Counted from the stretch's first letter, positions 46,986 through 57,932 are shown. The stretch is 64,000 bases of DNA from Episyrphus balteatus (GCF_945859705.1 NC_079136.1:111806028-111870027), one strand, 5' to 3'. Program-made: numbers and translations. Notes: generated by a model from the letters alone, not told the origin.

Positions 46986-47606
46986 CACTATTGGCTAAAT
47001 ATTAATTTACATATATAAATGAAATTTATTTTATTAGAAGTAGAAAGATTTAACATAGCTACTTATTCCTGTAGTTGTTACTTAAAATTGAGGAAGGAAA
47101 AATATTTTTCAATTGGAATTTTGTTTCCAATTGAAAAAAGTCAAAACAAAATAATGCTCTTTAGTTTATAAAGTTATTCAAATATTTATTTCTTTGGAAA
47201 GGTTTTTCTAAGCCAAAATCGTTTAGGAATTTATGAAGTTAGAATTTTTGCAATGAGTGAAATTCCAAAAAAAAAATGGTTTTTGGGGTCTTAATCCAGA
47301 TTTGTGAAGGTATAAGGAGATTTGTGCATACGAAAGTTCTCCTATTATACAGTGTTATTATAAAAAGCAGTATCAATTTTTCTAGCTCGACAGTGAAAGT
47401 TTGGCATTTCGAGATCTTAATATTCAAAATTCTGGAATTTTCAGGACCTTAACATTTATAAGAAATCTAGAGAATTTTAAAACCTTAAGTTTTTCAAAGA
47501 AGAATAGACTCAAAAAATTCTCTTCAAACGAACAGCAATATTTATTAGTCATTGTCAGAAATTACCTAAAAAAAAAATATCTTGCCACTTTTTTTTTTTT
47601 TTTATT
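46986..47606. other. Intron sequence beside exon 1 donor
   Basis: AT-rich; nothing recognised apart from the donor site at 47607-47614. Confidence 0.4.
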
Positions 47607-47614
47607 AAACTCAC

Positions 47615-48989
47615 CGTTATTAGTAGAAGTTTCGGCGTTTGTATATAATGAATTTTTATCATCATCATCGAAATTCTCATCCGATTGTGATGACTGATAT
47701 ATAAATTCCGTTTCCGATGATGCTGATGAACCGCCACCAATACCGTCGCCACCGCCACCACCTTCGCCGTCCGCTAATAACGGTGGTAATGGTGTTAATA
47801 CAGCTGCTCCTGATGATGCTGATGATAAATGTCCTTCTCCATTATGACCGCCATGATCATTATGTTTTAAATTATTATTATTGTGATTTGTATGTTTTTG
47901 TGAATTTGAAAATGGTTTAGCTGCATTAACTAAATTTAATGGAAGTATTGTTGTGGCAACACATAAACCAATTAAAAATATATAATTTTTTACATTTATC
48001 TTATTGTTATAATTATTTAATTTATAATTTATTTTTAACTTTAATTTTAAATTTAAGTTATTTTTATTATTATTAATATTGGCTGCTAGTCGACGACGTT
48101 TATTGTTTGTATTTGTTGTTGTATTGTTGATTATAATATTTACATAACGATAAAATTTCGATAACGATGTGATAACTAATAACAACAACATCAACGATAA
48201 CGTGGTGAATTTTGTTAGCATATCATTTATTTTTATAAATAAATTTAATTTATTTTCATTTTGTTGTTGCTGTTGTTGTTGGTGTTGTTGATTTTGAATT
48301 TGGTTTTGGGTTGTTTGTTGTTGGTGTTTTTCTTCTTCTTGAATATTATTACGCAGCGAAGTCTTTCTAAAATTATTATCTAAATTTATTATTGTGAATG
48401 CGGTATTGTTGTTATTATTATTATTAATTGTAGTGTCATTATTATTTTCTGTTGTTGTTGTAACTGTTGTTGTCAGGGAATGATCTGAATGATTGGCTTG
48501 TTGAAGCCTTAGCCTGCCTCTTCGCCGCCGACGGGTATAGTTGTTCTTCACATCTCCCTCGAGTGCCGTAGTTTTCAAAAATGGCTGCTCTTCGAAATAC
48601 ACTGTATGTTCTTGTTCTTGTTGTTTTTCTGGTTCTTCTTCTTGATTTTCTGTCGTTGTTGTTTGAAGGATATTGGTGTTGTTGATATTTTTTATAAATA
48701 TTGTTGATAATGGTTGAGTTGTATCTACAACTTTAATTGCTGCAGAAGGCAACATTTTCCACATCAACAATGTCGGATTGGATCTTCTATCTGAATCTAC
48801 AACATCATCATCATTGTAGGTTAGGTAGTTTGTGTTATTGTTGATATTTTTAATTTTTTGTTCTTCATTTTTGAATTTTTCCCAGTTACAAATTTCATTT
48901 TTGGTAGTTATTAATTTACTTTGTTGATGATTATCGGTATTCCATTTAGTATTTATTTTATTTAGTTGTTCTGGCAACATTGGACCCAT
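47615..48989 (-). CDS. Nckx30C: K+-dependent Na+/Ca2+ exchanger, N-terminal exon
   Basis: This is the first recognised coding exon: 458 codons plus one base, ending at donor G|GTGAGTTT (47614-47607). That base joins the CA of 7992-7991 to make Ala before TGPNITV. I place the start at ATG 48989, context ATTATGG, starting MGPMLPEQLNK; a second ATG follows three codons later. The frame is open back to 49079 but has no ATG there. The N-terminus is low complexity: Asn/Thr runs, a Gln run, His-Asn and Gly-Glu-Gly stretches, and an acidic DDDDK near the end. Hydrophobic segments lie at about residues 257-280 (MLTKFTTLSLMLLLLVITSL) and 332-355 (NYIFLIGLCVATTILPLN). The latter fits the leader/M0 segment of NCKX proteins, which precedes a variable extracellular loop. 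Long variable N-termini are normal in this family. Confidence 0.8.
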
Positions 48990-51900
48990 AATACGCTCGC
49001 TTCTAGATCGTTGTTGATTTTTTTTTTGTTTTAATTTTTCCTTTATTTGTATAATATTTTTTAAAGCGAAACAAGACACTATAATAGAATTTTAGAGAAA
49101 TAGTTTTTGTTTTAAAAGTATTTCATTAGAGCTTAAAAATATTAAAGGTAGTAAGGTAGTAGTAGAAGTAGGTAAGATGATAGTATAAATAAAGAAAGAA
49201 GATTTCTACAGAGAAGAAAAAATCGCACGTTAGTTTTATATATTATTCTACGCACTAATTAATATTTTTTTACACTTTTTGAATAACACTTTTTATATGT
49301 ATTATATTTTTTTCAAATGAAAAAAAGTTAAAAAAAAAAAATTAAAAAATAGAAAACACTTTTTTTTATTTTTAGTGTTGAATTTATTATGATTTTGGGA
49401 TTTTATGTATGTTTTTGGAGGAAGAAAAAATGGTAAAAAAAAGTATTTTACACCATTTTTATCTTCTCTTGCCACTTTTACACATTTTCTTCTCTTTCGG
49501 TTTAATTTTTCTTTTTATTTTATTTTTTCGATTGTAAACTTCATCGCAGAAGTTGTTTCAATCAAATAGATTCAATTCAATTATACTAGGGATCCATTAT
49601 AGTTTTTTTTTTTTAATTTGTTTTTGACTACAGAATAGTTTTAATACTTTTTTACACGGTTATGAGAGAGAAATAACGTTGTTAGTCCGCGAAACGCGAA
49701 CAACTATTATACGGTAATTTTCATCGGGTAGTTAGTTTTCAAATCAGGTAAGAAAACTTTCTCTGTATCTCTTTGGTTATAAAAAGCAATTGCTGTAGCC
49801 ATTTTTTCTGTCTCTCTTTTGCTCAGTTGGCTGATTTTTCGCTGAGTTTTAACTTTTGCGCGCAATAGCTCTTCCGGACTCGTGCGTAGTTATTACAACC
49901 ACCGCCTGATGGTTCTCTTTCATAGGAAAGCTTTTTACCTAGCCAGTTATAGGGTAGGATTTGTTGATATTACCCGAAGACGTTTTCACATTTGTGTGTG
50001 TATTTTTCGCTCAGTTATTGTATAGCACCTAAATTAGGTACAAAAAACACTTGCTTGCGTATGTGTGTACAAACACACATATAAATACTATACATACTTT
50101 ATTGGTGCATTTGTAGGTATCTTACTTATGATGAGAGGTATGTGTAGAGCACGAAGAACAAACTTAACGGGAGAAGAAAAAATATATAGGTTCTTTCGAT
50201 TTTCCGGACTTTTTTGTATGTGCCGTTTTTCTCCAAATGATTTTTTTTTTTCACCAAAATTTTGAGGATTTTTTTTTTTTTTTTTTAAATAAAACTTGCA
50301 CTCTTCTTCACGATTGGATTGCGTAACAGACAAATATTAGCAAACAAAAATTTTGTTTGACTTAGACATTAACTATGTTTATTTTTTGTTATCTTATTTT
50401 TTTTTTTTGTATTTTTCTTAATGAAAATGATTATGTAATCTTTTTAATTGCAACCTTATCCTAGTCAAATATTTATATGTAAAACTTTTTATAAACAAGT
50501 AACACTTTTTCTTCATATATGTATGTATATATTTTTAATTTATTTTCTTATATTTAACACTTATATTAAGTTTTGTTTAATATTTTAAATAACACAAACA
50601 CTCATTTATAAATAAAAGAAAAAAATCTACTTTTTTGTTTCCTTTTTACATCCTTGATTTTGATGTGTATAGATTTTTTTGTAGTTTTAATCACACACCC
50701 TTCTTATGACTATGATTATATAAAAATATTCTTTTTATTCGGCCTCTTATTTCATAAAAAAAGGACAATGAGAAGTTGCTTTTTAAGATTTTTAAATCTA
50801 TACCCGCATAGTTTTATGAAAACATTTCCGTTTTTTTCAAACGTTTTTGGGAAAAGTCAAATATCCTTTTTTTATTAGATAACCAACACAAACACTGAGT
50901 TGTTTTATATTTTTCTTGAATGTTTTTTTTTTTCTTCTGTTTTTAAGGAGAGTGTTGTGTGTCGTGTATTGTCGGTCCTTTAATCAGAATGGACGCGCAC
51001 AAACTGGTTGTATTGAGAAAAGTGACGGCGTGTCCTTATTGAAGGCGAAAAAAGAGAGAGGATATTATGGTATCAGGAAAAGCTTTTTTCGTATTTGATT
51101 TACGAGTACGTTTGTATATATGGGCTGGTTTGTGCAGAAACTATGGTATAGACAGAAAAAAAAACTTTTTCGCGAAGCCTAGTGAACGAGAAATAAATTT
51201 TCGCCGAGTTTAATGTGTGTGTCCTTTTTCTCGTGTCGTCGTTGTCGTTGGAGAATATAGGGAAGTAGGCAATTGGAAATAAAAATCTACGTTAAACCGG
51301 TGCTAGATGATTTCGCTCAGTTATTATTTTTTTAATCTTTCTATTTTTGCGCTTAGTATTTCGCTCAGAAAGAGGGTTTCTTTGTTTTTGTTAGAGGCAT
51401 ATACTATACTAAGAGAAAGAGTATAGAGTTTTTGCGCATGGAACAAGACTAGGTCATAGTAGAATAGAACAAAAAAAAAAAAACAGATACGCGTGTAAAG
51501 TAGCAGTTGAAAAAGTAGGAGCTCGTTTTTCGCCTTTGTCGTCCTAAATACAAAGCAGGGGCAACAAAAAAAAAAGTCCTATCCAAAACGATAAAAATGA
51601 ATAAATAAAATAAAAAAGGAAAGGAAAGAAATTCGATTTGTAAATAGTAAATCAAAATTGTGTGTGAACGGTTTGGTGAAAAAAGCTGTGAAACGAATAA
51701 TGTTCGCCGTTCCGGAATCGAGAACTTTGTTGATTTTTTGATTCAGGTTTTTTAACTTACCGAAGAAGTAGTCTGATAAGGAGAAGGTAGATGAATTATC
51801 TGGAATGAGAATTCAAATAAAATCGTTAGTTAGACGTAATAAACTATTGAGACTACAGAAATGTTTTTTTTTATTTTGCTTATGATAGTTTGATTTTTGA

Positions 51901-51990
51901 TTCATAGTTTTAAATAATAGATGGAAAGTGAATAATGTTATAATATGGTTGTTTTTTTAAGTAGGTAAGCCTTTTATTCAATTAACGATT
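48990..51990 (-). promoter_or_regulatory. Nckx30C: Probable Nckx 5' UTR and promoter region
   Basis: It lies just upstream of the start codon. 49650-51760 has clusters of CG dinucleotides (CCGCGAAACGCGAAC near 49688, TTGCGCGCAATAG near 49856, TTTTTCGCGAAG near 51170), rare elsewhere in the window. It also lacks detectable transposons. TATTATAG at about 49087-49080 could be a splice acceptor, which would make part of this an intron between UTR exons. No TSS can be fixed from sequence alone. Confidence 0.4.
51761..51799 (-). other. Candidate 39-nt microexon
   Basis: On the minus strand a 39-nt block is framed by TTCTCATTCCAG and GTAAGTTAAA, both strong splice signals. One frame reads NSSTFSLSDYFF without a stop. 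It could be a 5' UTR exon of Nckx or an alternative N-terminal exon. Such chance pairs occur in AT-rich DNA, so confidence is low. Confidence 0.3.
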
Positions 51991-52053
51991 TTTTCTTTGA
52001 ACAAAAATATACACAATTTGTTTAACTTAACTTAACTTAACTTATAATAGGTA

Positions 52054-52353
52054 GTCTGTCAGTCTGTCAGTCTGTCAGTCTGTCAGTCTGTCAGTCTGTC
52101 AGTCTGTCAGTCTGTCAGTCTGTCAGTCTGTCAGTCTGTCAGTCTGTCAGTCTGTCAGTCTGTCAGTCTGTCAGTCTGTCAGTCTGTCAGTCTGTCAGTC
52201 TGTCAGTCTGTCAGTCTGTCAGTCTGTCAGTCTGTCAGTCTGTCAGTCTGTCAGTCTGTCAGTCTGTCAGTCTGTCAGTCTGTCAGTCTGTCAGTCTGTC
52301 AGTCTGTCAGTCTGTCAGTCTGTCAGTCTGTCAGTCTGTCAGTCTGTCTGTCT
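52054..52353. repeat. (GTCTGTCA)n microsatellite, about 37 units
   Basis: The array is almost perfectly uniform, with loss of pattern only in the last unit (GTCTGTCTGTCTAAGG). It is preceded by five TTAAC units (52020-52044). Confidence 0.97.
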
Positions 52354-52947
52354 AAGGAGCTACAGCCTAAATGGATGGACCGATTAATGTCAAACTTGGT
52401 ATGTAGCGTTATTTGGCAACTCTCCAGAGGGGTTTTTGGAATTAATTTTTTTGGACCAAAAATAACGGTACTTGTCATATACCGATTTTAGTAAAATTGA
52501 AATATCTCGAAACGGCTCCAACGATTTTATTTAAAAAATTCAAATGTTACTTTTAAGCTAAGGTCTATATTTCAATGAAAAATTTTTTTTTGAAAATCAT
52601 TATTAACGGTACCTGCCATAGAACCGTTTTTTTTTTCAAATTCGAATATCTCCGAAACTTCTTATTCGATTTCAACGAAACTTTTTGTGAAAAAGCATTT
52701 ATATAATTTAAATATAAACCAAAAATAAAATTTCCAAAAAAATAATTTTTCGATTTTTAAAAATATTTTGAAAATTTTTTTTTGAAAAATCAAATTTTCG
52801 AAAACGGGACATTGGAATTTTTTTGAAATTTTGTTTTTAGATGTTGATTAGTGATTTCTACAAAATGGCGTTACAATTTTATTTTAAAACTTTTTTTCCA
52901 AAAAATTATTTATAAAAAATTGTTTTTTTAAAAAACGGCTGTAACTA

Positions 52948-54037
52948 TTTTTTTTTTTTTTTTTTTTTGACGGGAGGAAATCTTCAAAAGACACTTGGCA
53001 GTATTCGACACCAAGTAGTGTGGGACTCTTAACCACTAAAACCACCTCTTTACCAGGACCAATCTTGAGAGATCGACATCAGATTTTTCTTTCTTAACTT
53101 TGTAAAATCACTTTGGGGGAAGTTTAAACTTTTAATACTTTCCCATATTTTTTAGACCACAAGCTCATGAGGCTTGGTTCTTCTTAATCTCCGAACATGG
53201 TTTCTGGTATTAAAGACGGACACCATTTCAGAATTGGTATGACTTTGCAGTCTCTGATTATGCGATACAGCGTATTTTTTAACAACTTCTGTAACCGTTT
53301 CTATTTGTAAGTCACGATGTAGATCGCTATTTCTTATGTACCAAGGTGCATTAACTATTCCACGAAGGACTTTGTTTTGGAATTTTTGGATGATTTCGGT
53401 ATTTGTTTTCTTTGTACAGCCCCATAATTGGATACCATAGGTCCAAACAGGCTTTAGTACTTGATTATACAGCATTATTTTGTTTTGGGTTGATAAATCA
53501 GAGTTGTTACCAAGTAACCAGTACATTTTTCTATATTTCAAGTTTAGTTCTTCTCTTTTCTTTTTGATGTGCTCTTTCCACTTTAGCTTTGCATCCAAAG
53601 TCATTCCAAGGTATTTGGCCGTATTGGCGTAAGGTACAGCTTGATTATTAATGAATATTGGAATATTGTTTATCTTTTTATTTGTAAAGTTTATATGTGA
53701 AGATTTTGTTTCATTGAGTTTGATACGCTATTTTTCGGTCCAATCTCTGACTGTGTCGACGGCATATTGCAGCTTTACTGCTCCCCTAGAGACACATTTG
53801 TCGGGTACCAAAATTGCGGTATCATTTGCAAAAGTAGCCATTATGGTGTGATTCCCAACTGGGATATCCCTTGTGTATAGTAAATACAGGGTAGGACCTA
53901 GGACACTTCCTTGTGGTACACCGGCTTCTATTTTCTTCAATTCCGAATATTCTTGATCGTACCTTACTCTAAACAATCGGTCTGAGATGTACGATTTTAA
54001 TATTTCATAGTACTGTCTGGGAAGATCCCTTTGCAGT
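52948..54037 (-). mobile_element. 5'-truncated Jockey-like LINE
   Basis: On the minus strand the fragment starts LQRDLPRQYYEILKSYISDR and continues with GVPQGSVLGPTLYLLYTRDI and FANDTAIL, the catalytic F-A-D-D box with Asp replaced by Asn. A TAG lies after DWTEK (about 53730), probably a mutated Trp codon. The same frame then runs through AKYLGMTLDAKLKWKEHI and KPVWTYGIQLWGC to a stop at 53152. The 3' UTR ends in a 21-nt A tail (T run 52948-52968 on plus). TGTAACTA at 52940-52947 and 54038-54045 is the target duplication. Inactive. Confidence 0.88.
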
Positions 54038-54328
54038 TGTAACTAACTATTTTGAAAATTTTTTTTCCAAATATGCACGTTAATATATCAATCAAAACTG
54101 CATACTTGTTTTGGAGGGCAATTTAATTTCAGATTTTATTTTATTTTTTTTTAAACGAATTTTATTTTTTTTTTCCAAATTTCTATATAAAAAGTCTTAA
54201 AAATTTAAGCAACTTTAACTCCAAGAGCAAGTTCGTGCGACCCAGTCGTGCATTTTATTTAAATATCAAATTAACATTTTTTAAATATCAGTCAAAAATG
54301 CTCTATAAAATGTGTTTTATGATATTTA

Positions 54329-55029
54329 GGGCCAATTTTTCAATAGTCAGTTAAACAGTCAGTTAGTACTTATTCTTAAGGATAGAGAAAAAATCAATTT
54401 TTCAACAGGCAGATATAGCTTATTCCTAAGAATAAAACTATCTGCTTCTTTCAGAGACGAATAAAAATTATTCTAAGGAATAATCTCAACAAAAATATTG
54501 GGCACGTTCAGGAAATATTAGGGGCTATAATGCACTTTTTACTCGTTTTTTACACAAATAGATTGAATTCTGTTGTAATTAAAAACAATCAGCTGTCATG
54601 TTGACAAAAAAAACTTTCCTAAACTTTTAGGGAAAATTTTCTTGCCTAACTTTCCAGTCAGCTTTCCAATAAATTTACCTAAATTGGAAGGATTTTTTTT
54701 GACAGTTGACCAATCAGAGAACGAGAATTTACCTAAATATTTAGTCCCTAACGTTTCTGAACCTGCCCATTGTGTCAGTTGTCAAAGCTGTTTTGAAAGA
54801 ATTAAAAAAAAAGTACAGTGGAATACAAGAAAACAAAAACAATCATGAATAAAAATGACGTTTAATTTTAAATATTTTTGAATTTGACAATTTTTTTTTT
54901 TGTTATTCTGTAGAATAAATTATTCTTGATTGAAAAATTCAATGTTTTTATCTGATTGTTTATAAGCCTAATAACTTTATTCGTCGAACAGTTAACTGAC
55001 TGTTTATTAGAAGATTGAAAAATTGGCTC
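54329..55029. mobile_element. Harbinger-like MITE, GGGCCAATTTTTCAAT ends
   Basis: GGGCCAATTTTTCAATAGTC and AAGATTGAAAAATTGGCTC are inverted. Subterminal CAGTTAAACAGTCAGTTAG and CAGTTAACTGACTGTTTA continue the pairing. TTA flanks both ends (54326-54328 and 55030-55032), matching PIF/Harbinger. No ORF of note. Confidence 0.82.
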
Positions 55030-55032
55030 TTA

Positions 55033-55875
55033 AAATGTTAAAACAACATTTTTATTATCATAATGATATTTAAATGTCACATTTTGGAATTTTTTTTTGA
55101 TGTTTTATTATCATTTCTTCATATCAATTTCTCATTCCAAATTATTGAAAAATATTAAATAAAAAATTCTTAATGTGTACTAATTTAAAGGCGCTTTGTG
55201 TTTTTTCGAAGTAAAATGTATGATTTACTGAGAAAATTTGATCGGCACTAAGATTTTACTTCACATAGTTTGGGAGAAAATAACAAAACAATTATATCAC
55301 CTATAATAGAAAAAATAATATCACCATTATTTTGTAAAGAATTTTCCCTTTCAGTAAAGTTTTGAAAAAAGAAAGAAAATTCTTAAGATAATAAAAATGA
55401 AAAGGAAAGAAATAGGTTTCATTGTAATAAACTAAAACGTATAATCTAGTCAACATTGATATTTTAATTGTCAAAGTGAAATTTTCACTATCCACTTAAA
55501 CTTAAAAAAATGTCAAAATGATATTTCAATTGTCAAGGTGAAATTTTCACTATCCCACCTGAAATTAAAAAATGTCAAAATTATATGATAAAATATCAAA
55601 ATTGATATTTTAATTGTTGGACGACTTTTGTCACTGAAAAATGTTAATTTGATAGCTGTTATTATCAAATTTTTTATTCGGTGTATTGTCATTGTTTTTA
55701 ACTAAATTTCTATGAAATTGTCTATGTGTACCTACTGTTTTTGTTTTTAGAATTTTCTGGTAGCTTTTCGTGTCGGGTTGTTCAGGTCCGGTTGTCATTT
55801 GTGGTGAAGTAGTACCTATATATTATTGTGGGAAAGAGACAATTTCAGCTACTGTAGTCTGCTACATTGTATATG
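55033..55875. other. Mixed AT-rich sequence with a short tandem duplication
   Basis: GTCAAAGTGAAATTTTCACTATCC at 55471 and a near copy at 55533 define a tandem repeat of about 60 bp (55455-55575). No gene seen. Confidence 0.4.
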
Positions 55876-55877
55876 TA

Positions 55878-56897
55878 TTAGGGTGGGTCAAAAAAATGAA
55901 AATTCGTTTTTTTGATTTTGTACTCAGAAAATACGATTGCTAGACACCTTTAGAATATACTCACCAAATATGAGCTCTTTATCTTAATCGGAAGGTCCTC
56001 CGCTTTGCAATTTTTCATTTATACATCAATCTTCTACAAAAAAAAATTATTTTTTTATGTATCGACTTTTAAGGAAATTTCTTTACATATTCTTGTAGGA
56101 AATGGAACGCTCTACAAAATGGCCTTGAACACTTTTTTCGTTTATCTAACTGTATAAAAGATATTAGAGTTCCAAAAATTGAGAAAATCTTTAAAAATTC
56201 GTTTTTTGTTCTTAATTTTGTAACAAATTGAAAAAGTATAGTAATCAAATGGGCAGGACATATTCTTGTAGGAAACAGATTGCTTCACAAACTTTTATTA
56301 ACTTTTTTTATTAATCTAACCATTTGAAAGATATTCGAGGTCAAAGTTAAAAAAAAAAATATAAAAACTTTTTTTACTTTTCAAAATTTTCTAATTCACT
56401 GAAAAGTCATTATTATCAAATTAACAAGATAAATTCTTGTAGGGGCTTAAATGTTCTACAAAAAAGTTGTTGACATCAAATTGATTGCTTTAACCGTTTA
56501 GAAGATATTCGTATCCAAACCAATGCCCACTGATTTCAATAGTTTTCTTAGGATCCGCATGCATTGCGATTTTGATACGAATATCTTCTAAACGGTTATA
56601 GCAATCAATTTGATGTCAAAGACTGTGTTCAAAGAAAGTGTTCAAAGCCTTTTTTGTAGAGCGTTCCATTTCCTACAAGAATATGTAAAGAAATTTCCTT
56701 AAAAGTCGATACATAAAAAAATAATTTTTTTTTTGTAGAAGATTGATGTAAAAATGAAAAATTGCAAAGCGCAGGACCTTCCGATTAAGATAAAGAGCTC
56801 ATATTTGGTGAGTATATTCTAGAGGTGTCCAGCAATCGTATTTTCTGAGTACAAAATAAAAAAATACGAATTTTCATTTTTATTTTACCCAACCTAA
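55878..56897. mobile_element. 1.0-kb palindromic element, TTAGGGTGGGTC ends
   Basis: TTAGGGTGGGTCAAAAAAAT is mirrored by TTTTATTTTACCCAACCTAA. TA flanks both sides (55876-55877 and 56898-56899), as for Tc1/mariner MITEs. The arms pair from the ends to about 56160/56630 and again at 56477-56520 with 56571-56615. A block of about 300 bp in the left half (56161-56460) has no partner, so the right arm suffered a deletion. No ORF. Confidence 0.82.
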
Positions 56898-56959
56898 TAC
56901 ATATGTATATATTTTCATAGTACTATCGTGAGAAGAAACGATCTTAGAACTCTTGTATC

Positions 56960-56968
56960 GACGTATAC
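56960..56968. repeat. Left target duplication of foldback-like copy 1
   Basis: GACGTATAC, against GACGTTATAC at 57580-57589 (one inserted T). Confidence 0.65.
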
Positions 56969-57579
56969 GGGTTGGGGTCGAAATTCTGTATGTTGCAAAA
57001 TTCTGTATTCAAAACACTGTATGCCAAAATACTGTATGTCAAAATTCTGTATGTGCAAAATGCTGTAGGAACAAAATTCTGAAAGTCAAAATTCTGTATA
57101 GCAAAATTCTGGTTGGTCAAAATACTGTATTTCAAAATTCTGTACATCAAAATTCTGTAAATCAAAATTCTGTAAAAATGCTGTAAAAAAATATCGTTTT
57201 GATAATGTAAAAAAGTGCGCGCGCACTTTTTTACATTATCAAAACGATATCTTTTTACAGCATTTTTACAGAATTTTGATATGAATGCTGTAAAAAAATA
57301 TCGTTTTGATAATGTAAAATAGTGCGCGCGCACTTTTTTACATTATCAAAACGATATTTTTTTACAGCATTTTTACAGAATTTTGATATACAGTATTTTG
57401 CCGTACAGAATTTTAGAAAACAGAATTTTGCATGTCAGTATTTTGTTGATACAGTATTTTGACGTACAGAATTTTGTATTTACAGTATAATGACGTACAG
57501 AATTATGGTATTACAGTATTTTGACCCTACAGAATTTTGTCGTACAGAATTTTGACAAGCAGAATTATGACCCGCTCCC
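56969..57579. mobile_element. Foldback-like element of ~15-bp core/spacer units, copy 1
   Basis: The left arm has about 13 units of core CAAAATTCTGTA with 3-4 variable spacer bases. The right arm has a similar number of TACAGAATTTTG units, the complement. In the centre a perfect hairpin around AAGTGCGCGCGCACTT occurs twice (57170-57262 and 57285-57378). The ends GGGTTGGGGTCGAAATTCTG and CAGAATTATGACCCGCTCCC match 15 of 20 when inverted. About 9-bp target duplications flank it. The frames through it (QNSVC-type repeats on one strand, YRIL on the other) are products of the 15-bp period. Family unknown to me. Confidence 0.8.
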
Positions 57580-57684
57580 GACGTTATACAATGAGCGCAA
57601 TCTCGAAAAAGTGGTGAAATGCACTAATACTACATAGGTTCGCCGCCACGATAGTGTATACCTATTATAGAAATATATAATATA

Positions 57685-57932
57685 TCGTCGGTGAAACCAG
57701 AAAACTGTGTAACTCCATTTTAGCAAATTTTATAGGAGAGCAAAAAAACCAAATCGTTTTGAAGGCATTTGTATGAGTTTTCATTTTCTAATTTGCTAAT
57801 AAAATAAAAGCTATGAATGTTAAGGGGATTCTGAGTTTAAGGAAGGTAGATATTAGGTTTGTCTAACAGATGGTATTCAAATCTAATTTTCAGAAAATTT
57901 GGAGTTACACACTTTTCTGGTTTCACCGACGA
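57685..57932. mobile_element. 248-bp MITE, TCGTCGGTGAAACCAG ends
   Basis: TCGTCGGTGAAACCAGAAAA is mirrored by TTTTCTGGTTTCACCGACGA. TA flanks both ends (57683-57684 and 57933-57934), so it is Tc1/mariner-like. Confidence 0.85.

Larger units (their letters stand above)
7993..47614 (-). other. Nckx30C: Giant Nckx intron, about 39.6 kb
   Basis: It is bounded by donor GTGAGTTT (47614-47607) and acceptor CATTTCAG (8000-7993). Both ends fit the consensus, and exon phases on either side are compatible (1 base + 2 bases giving GCA, Ala). I saw no intervening coding exon. A large share is transposon-derived, as listed separately. Small alternative exons could be missed. Confidence 0.8.
52020..54300. 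mobile_element. Helitron-like (DINE-1/mini-me type) element, interrupted
   Basis: An 8-bp array (52054-52353) is followed by GGAGCTACAGCCTAAATGG and ATGGACCGATTAATGTC. Then come repeated NACGGTACYTGYCAT and TCGAAACGGC/TCCGAAACTTC blocks in AT-rich sequence. A (GTCY)n microsatellite followed by conserved sequence is a hallmark of DINE-1/mini-me non-autonomous Helitrons in flies. The LINE 52948-54037 interrupts it. Ends are not resolved. Confidence 0.5.

Noticed and set aside
48990..49079. Extension of Nckx exon 1 N-terminus to 49079
   Set aside because: The codon at 49079 is GTG, not ATG, and no ATG occurs before 48989; AT-rich composition fits a UTR.
50088..50333. Lys-rich frame opposite the promoter region
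   Set aside because: It arises from T-runs read on the other strand; no supporting signals.
52054..52353. CRISPR array
   Set aside because: The 8-bp repeat has no spacers and the genome is animal; it is a microsatellite.
56944..57333. A protein of pentad repeats (YRIL/QNxxF on minus, QNSVC on plus)
   Set aside because: The ~15-bp DNA period gives five-residue repeats on both strands by chance; spacers vary and the frame shifts between units.
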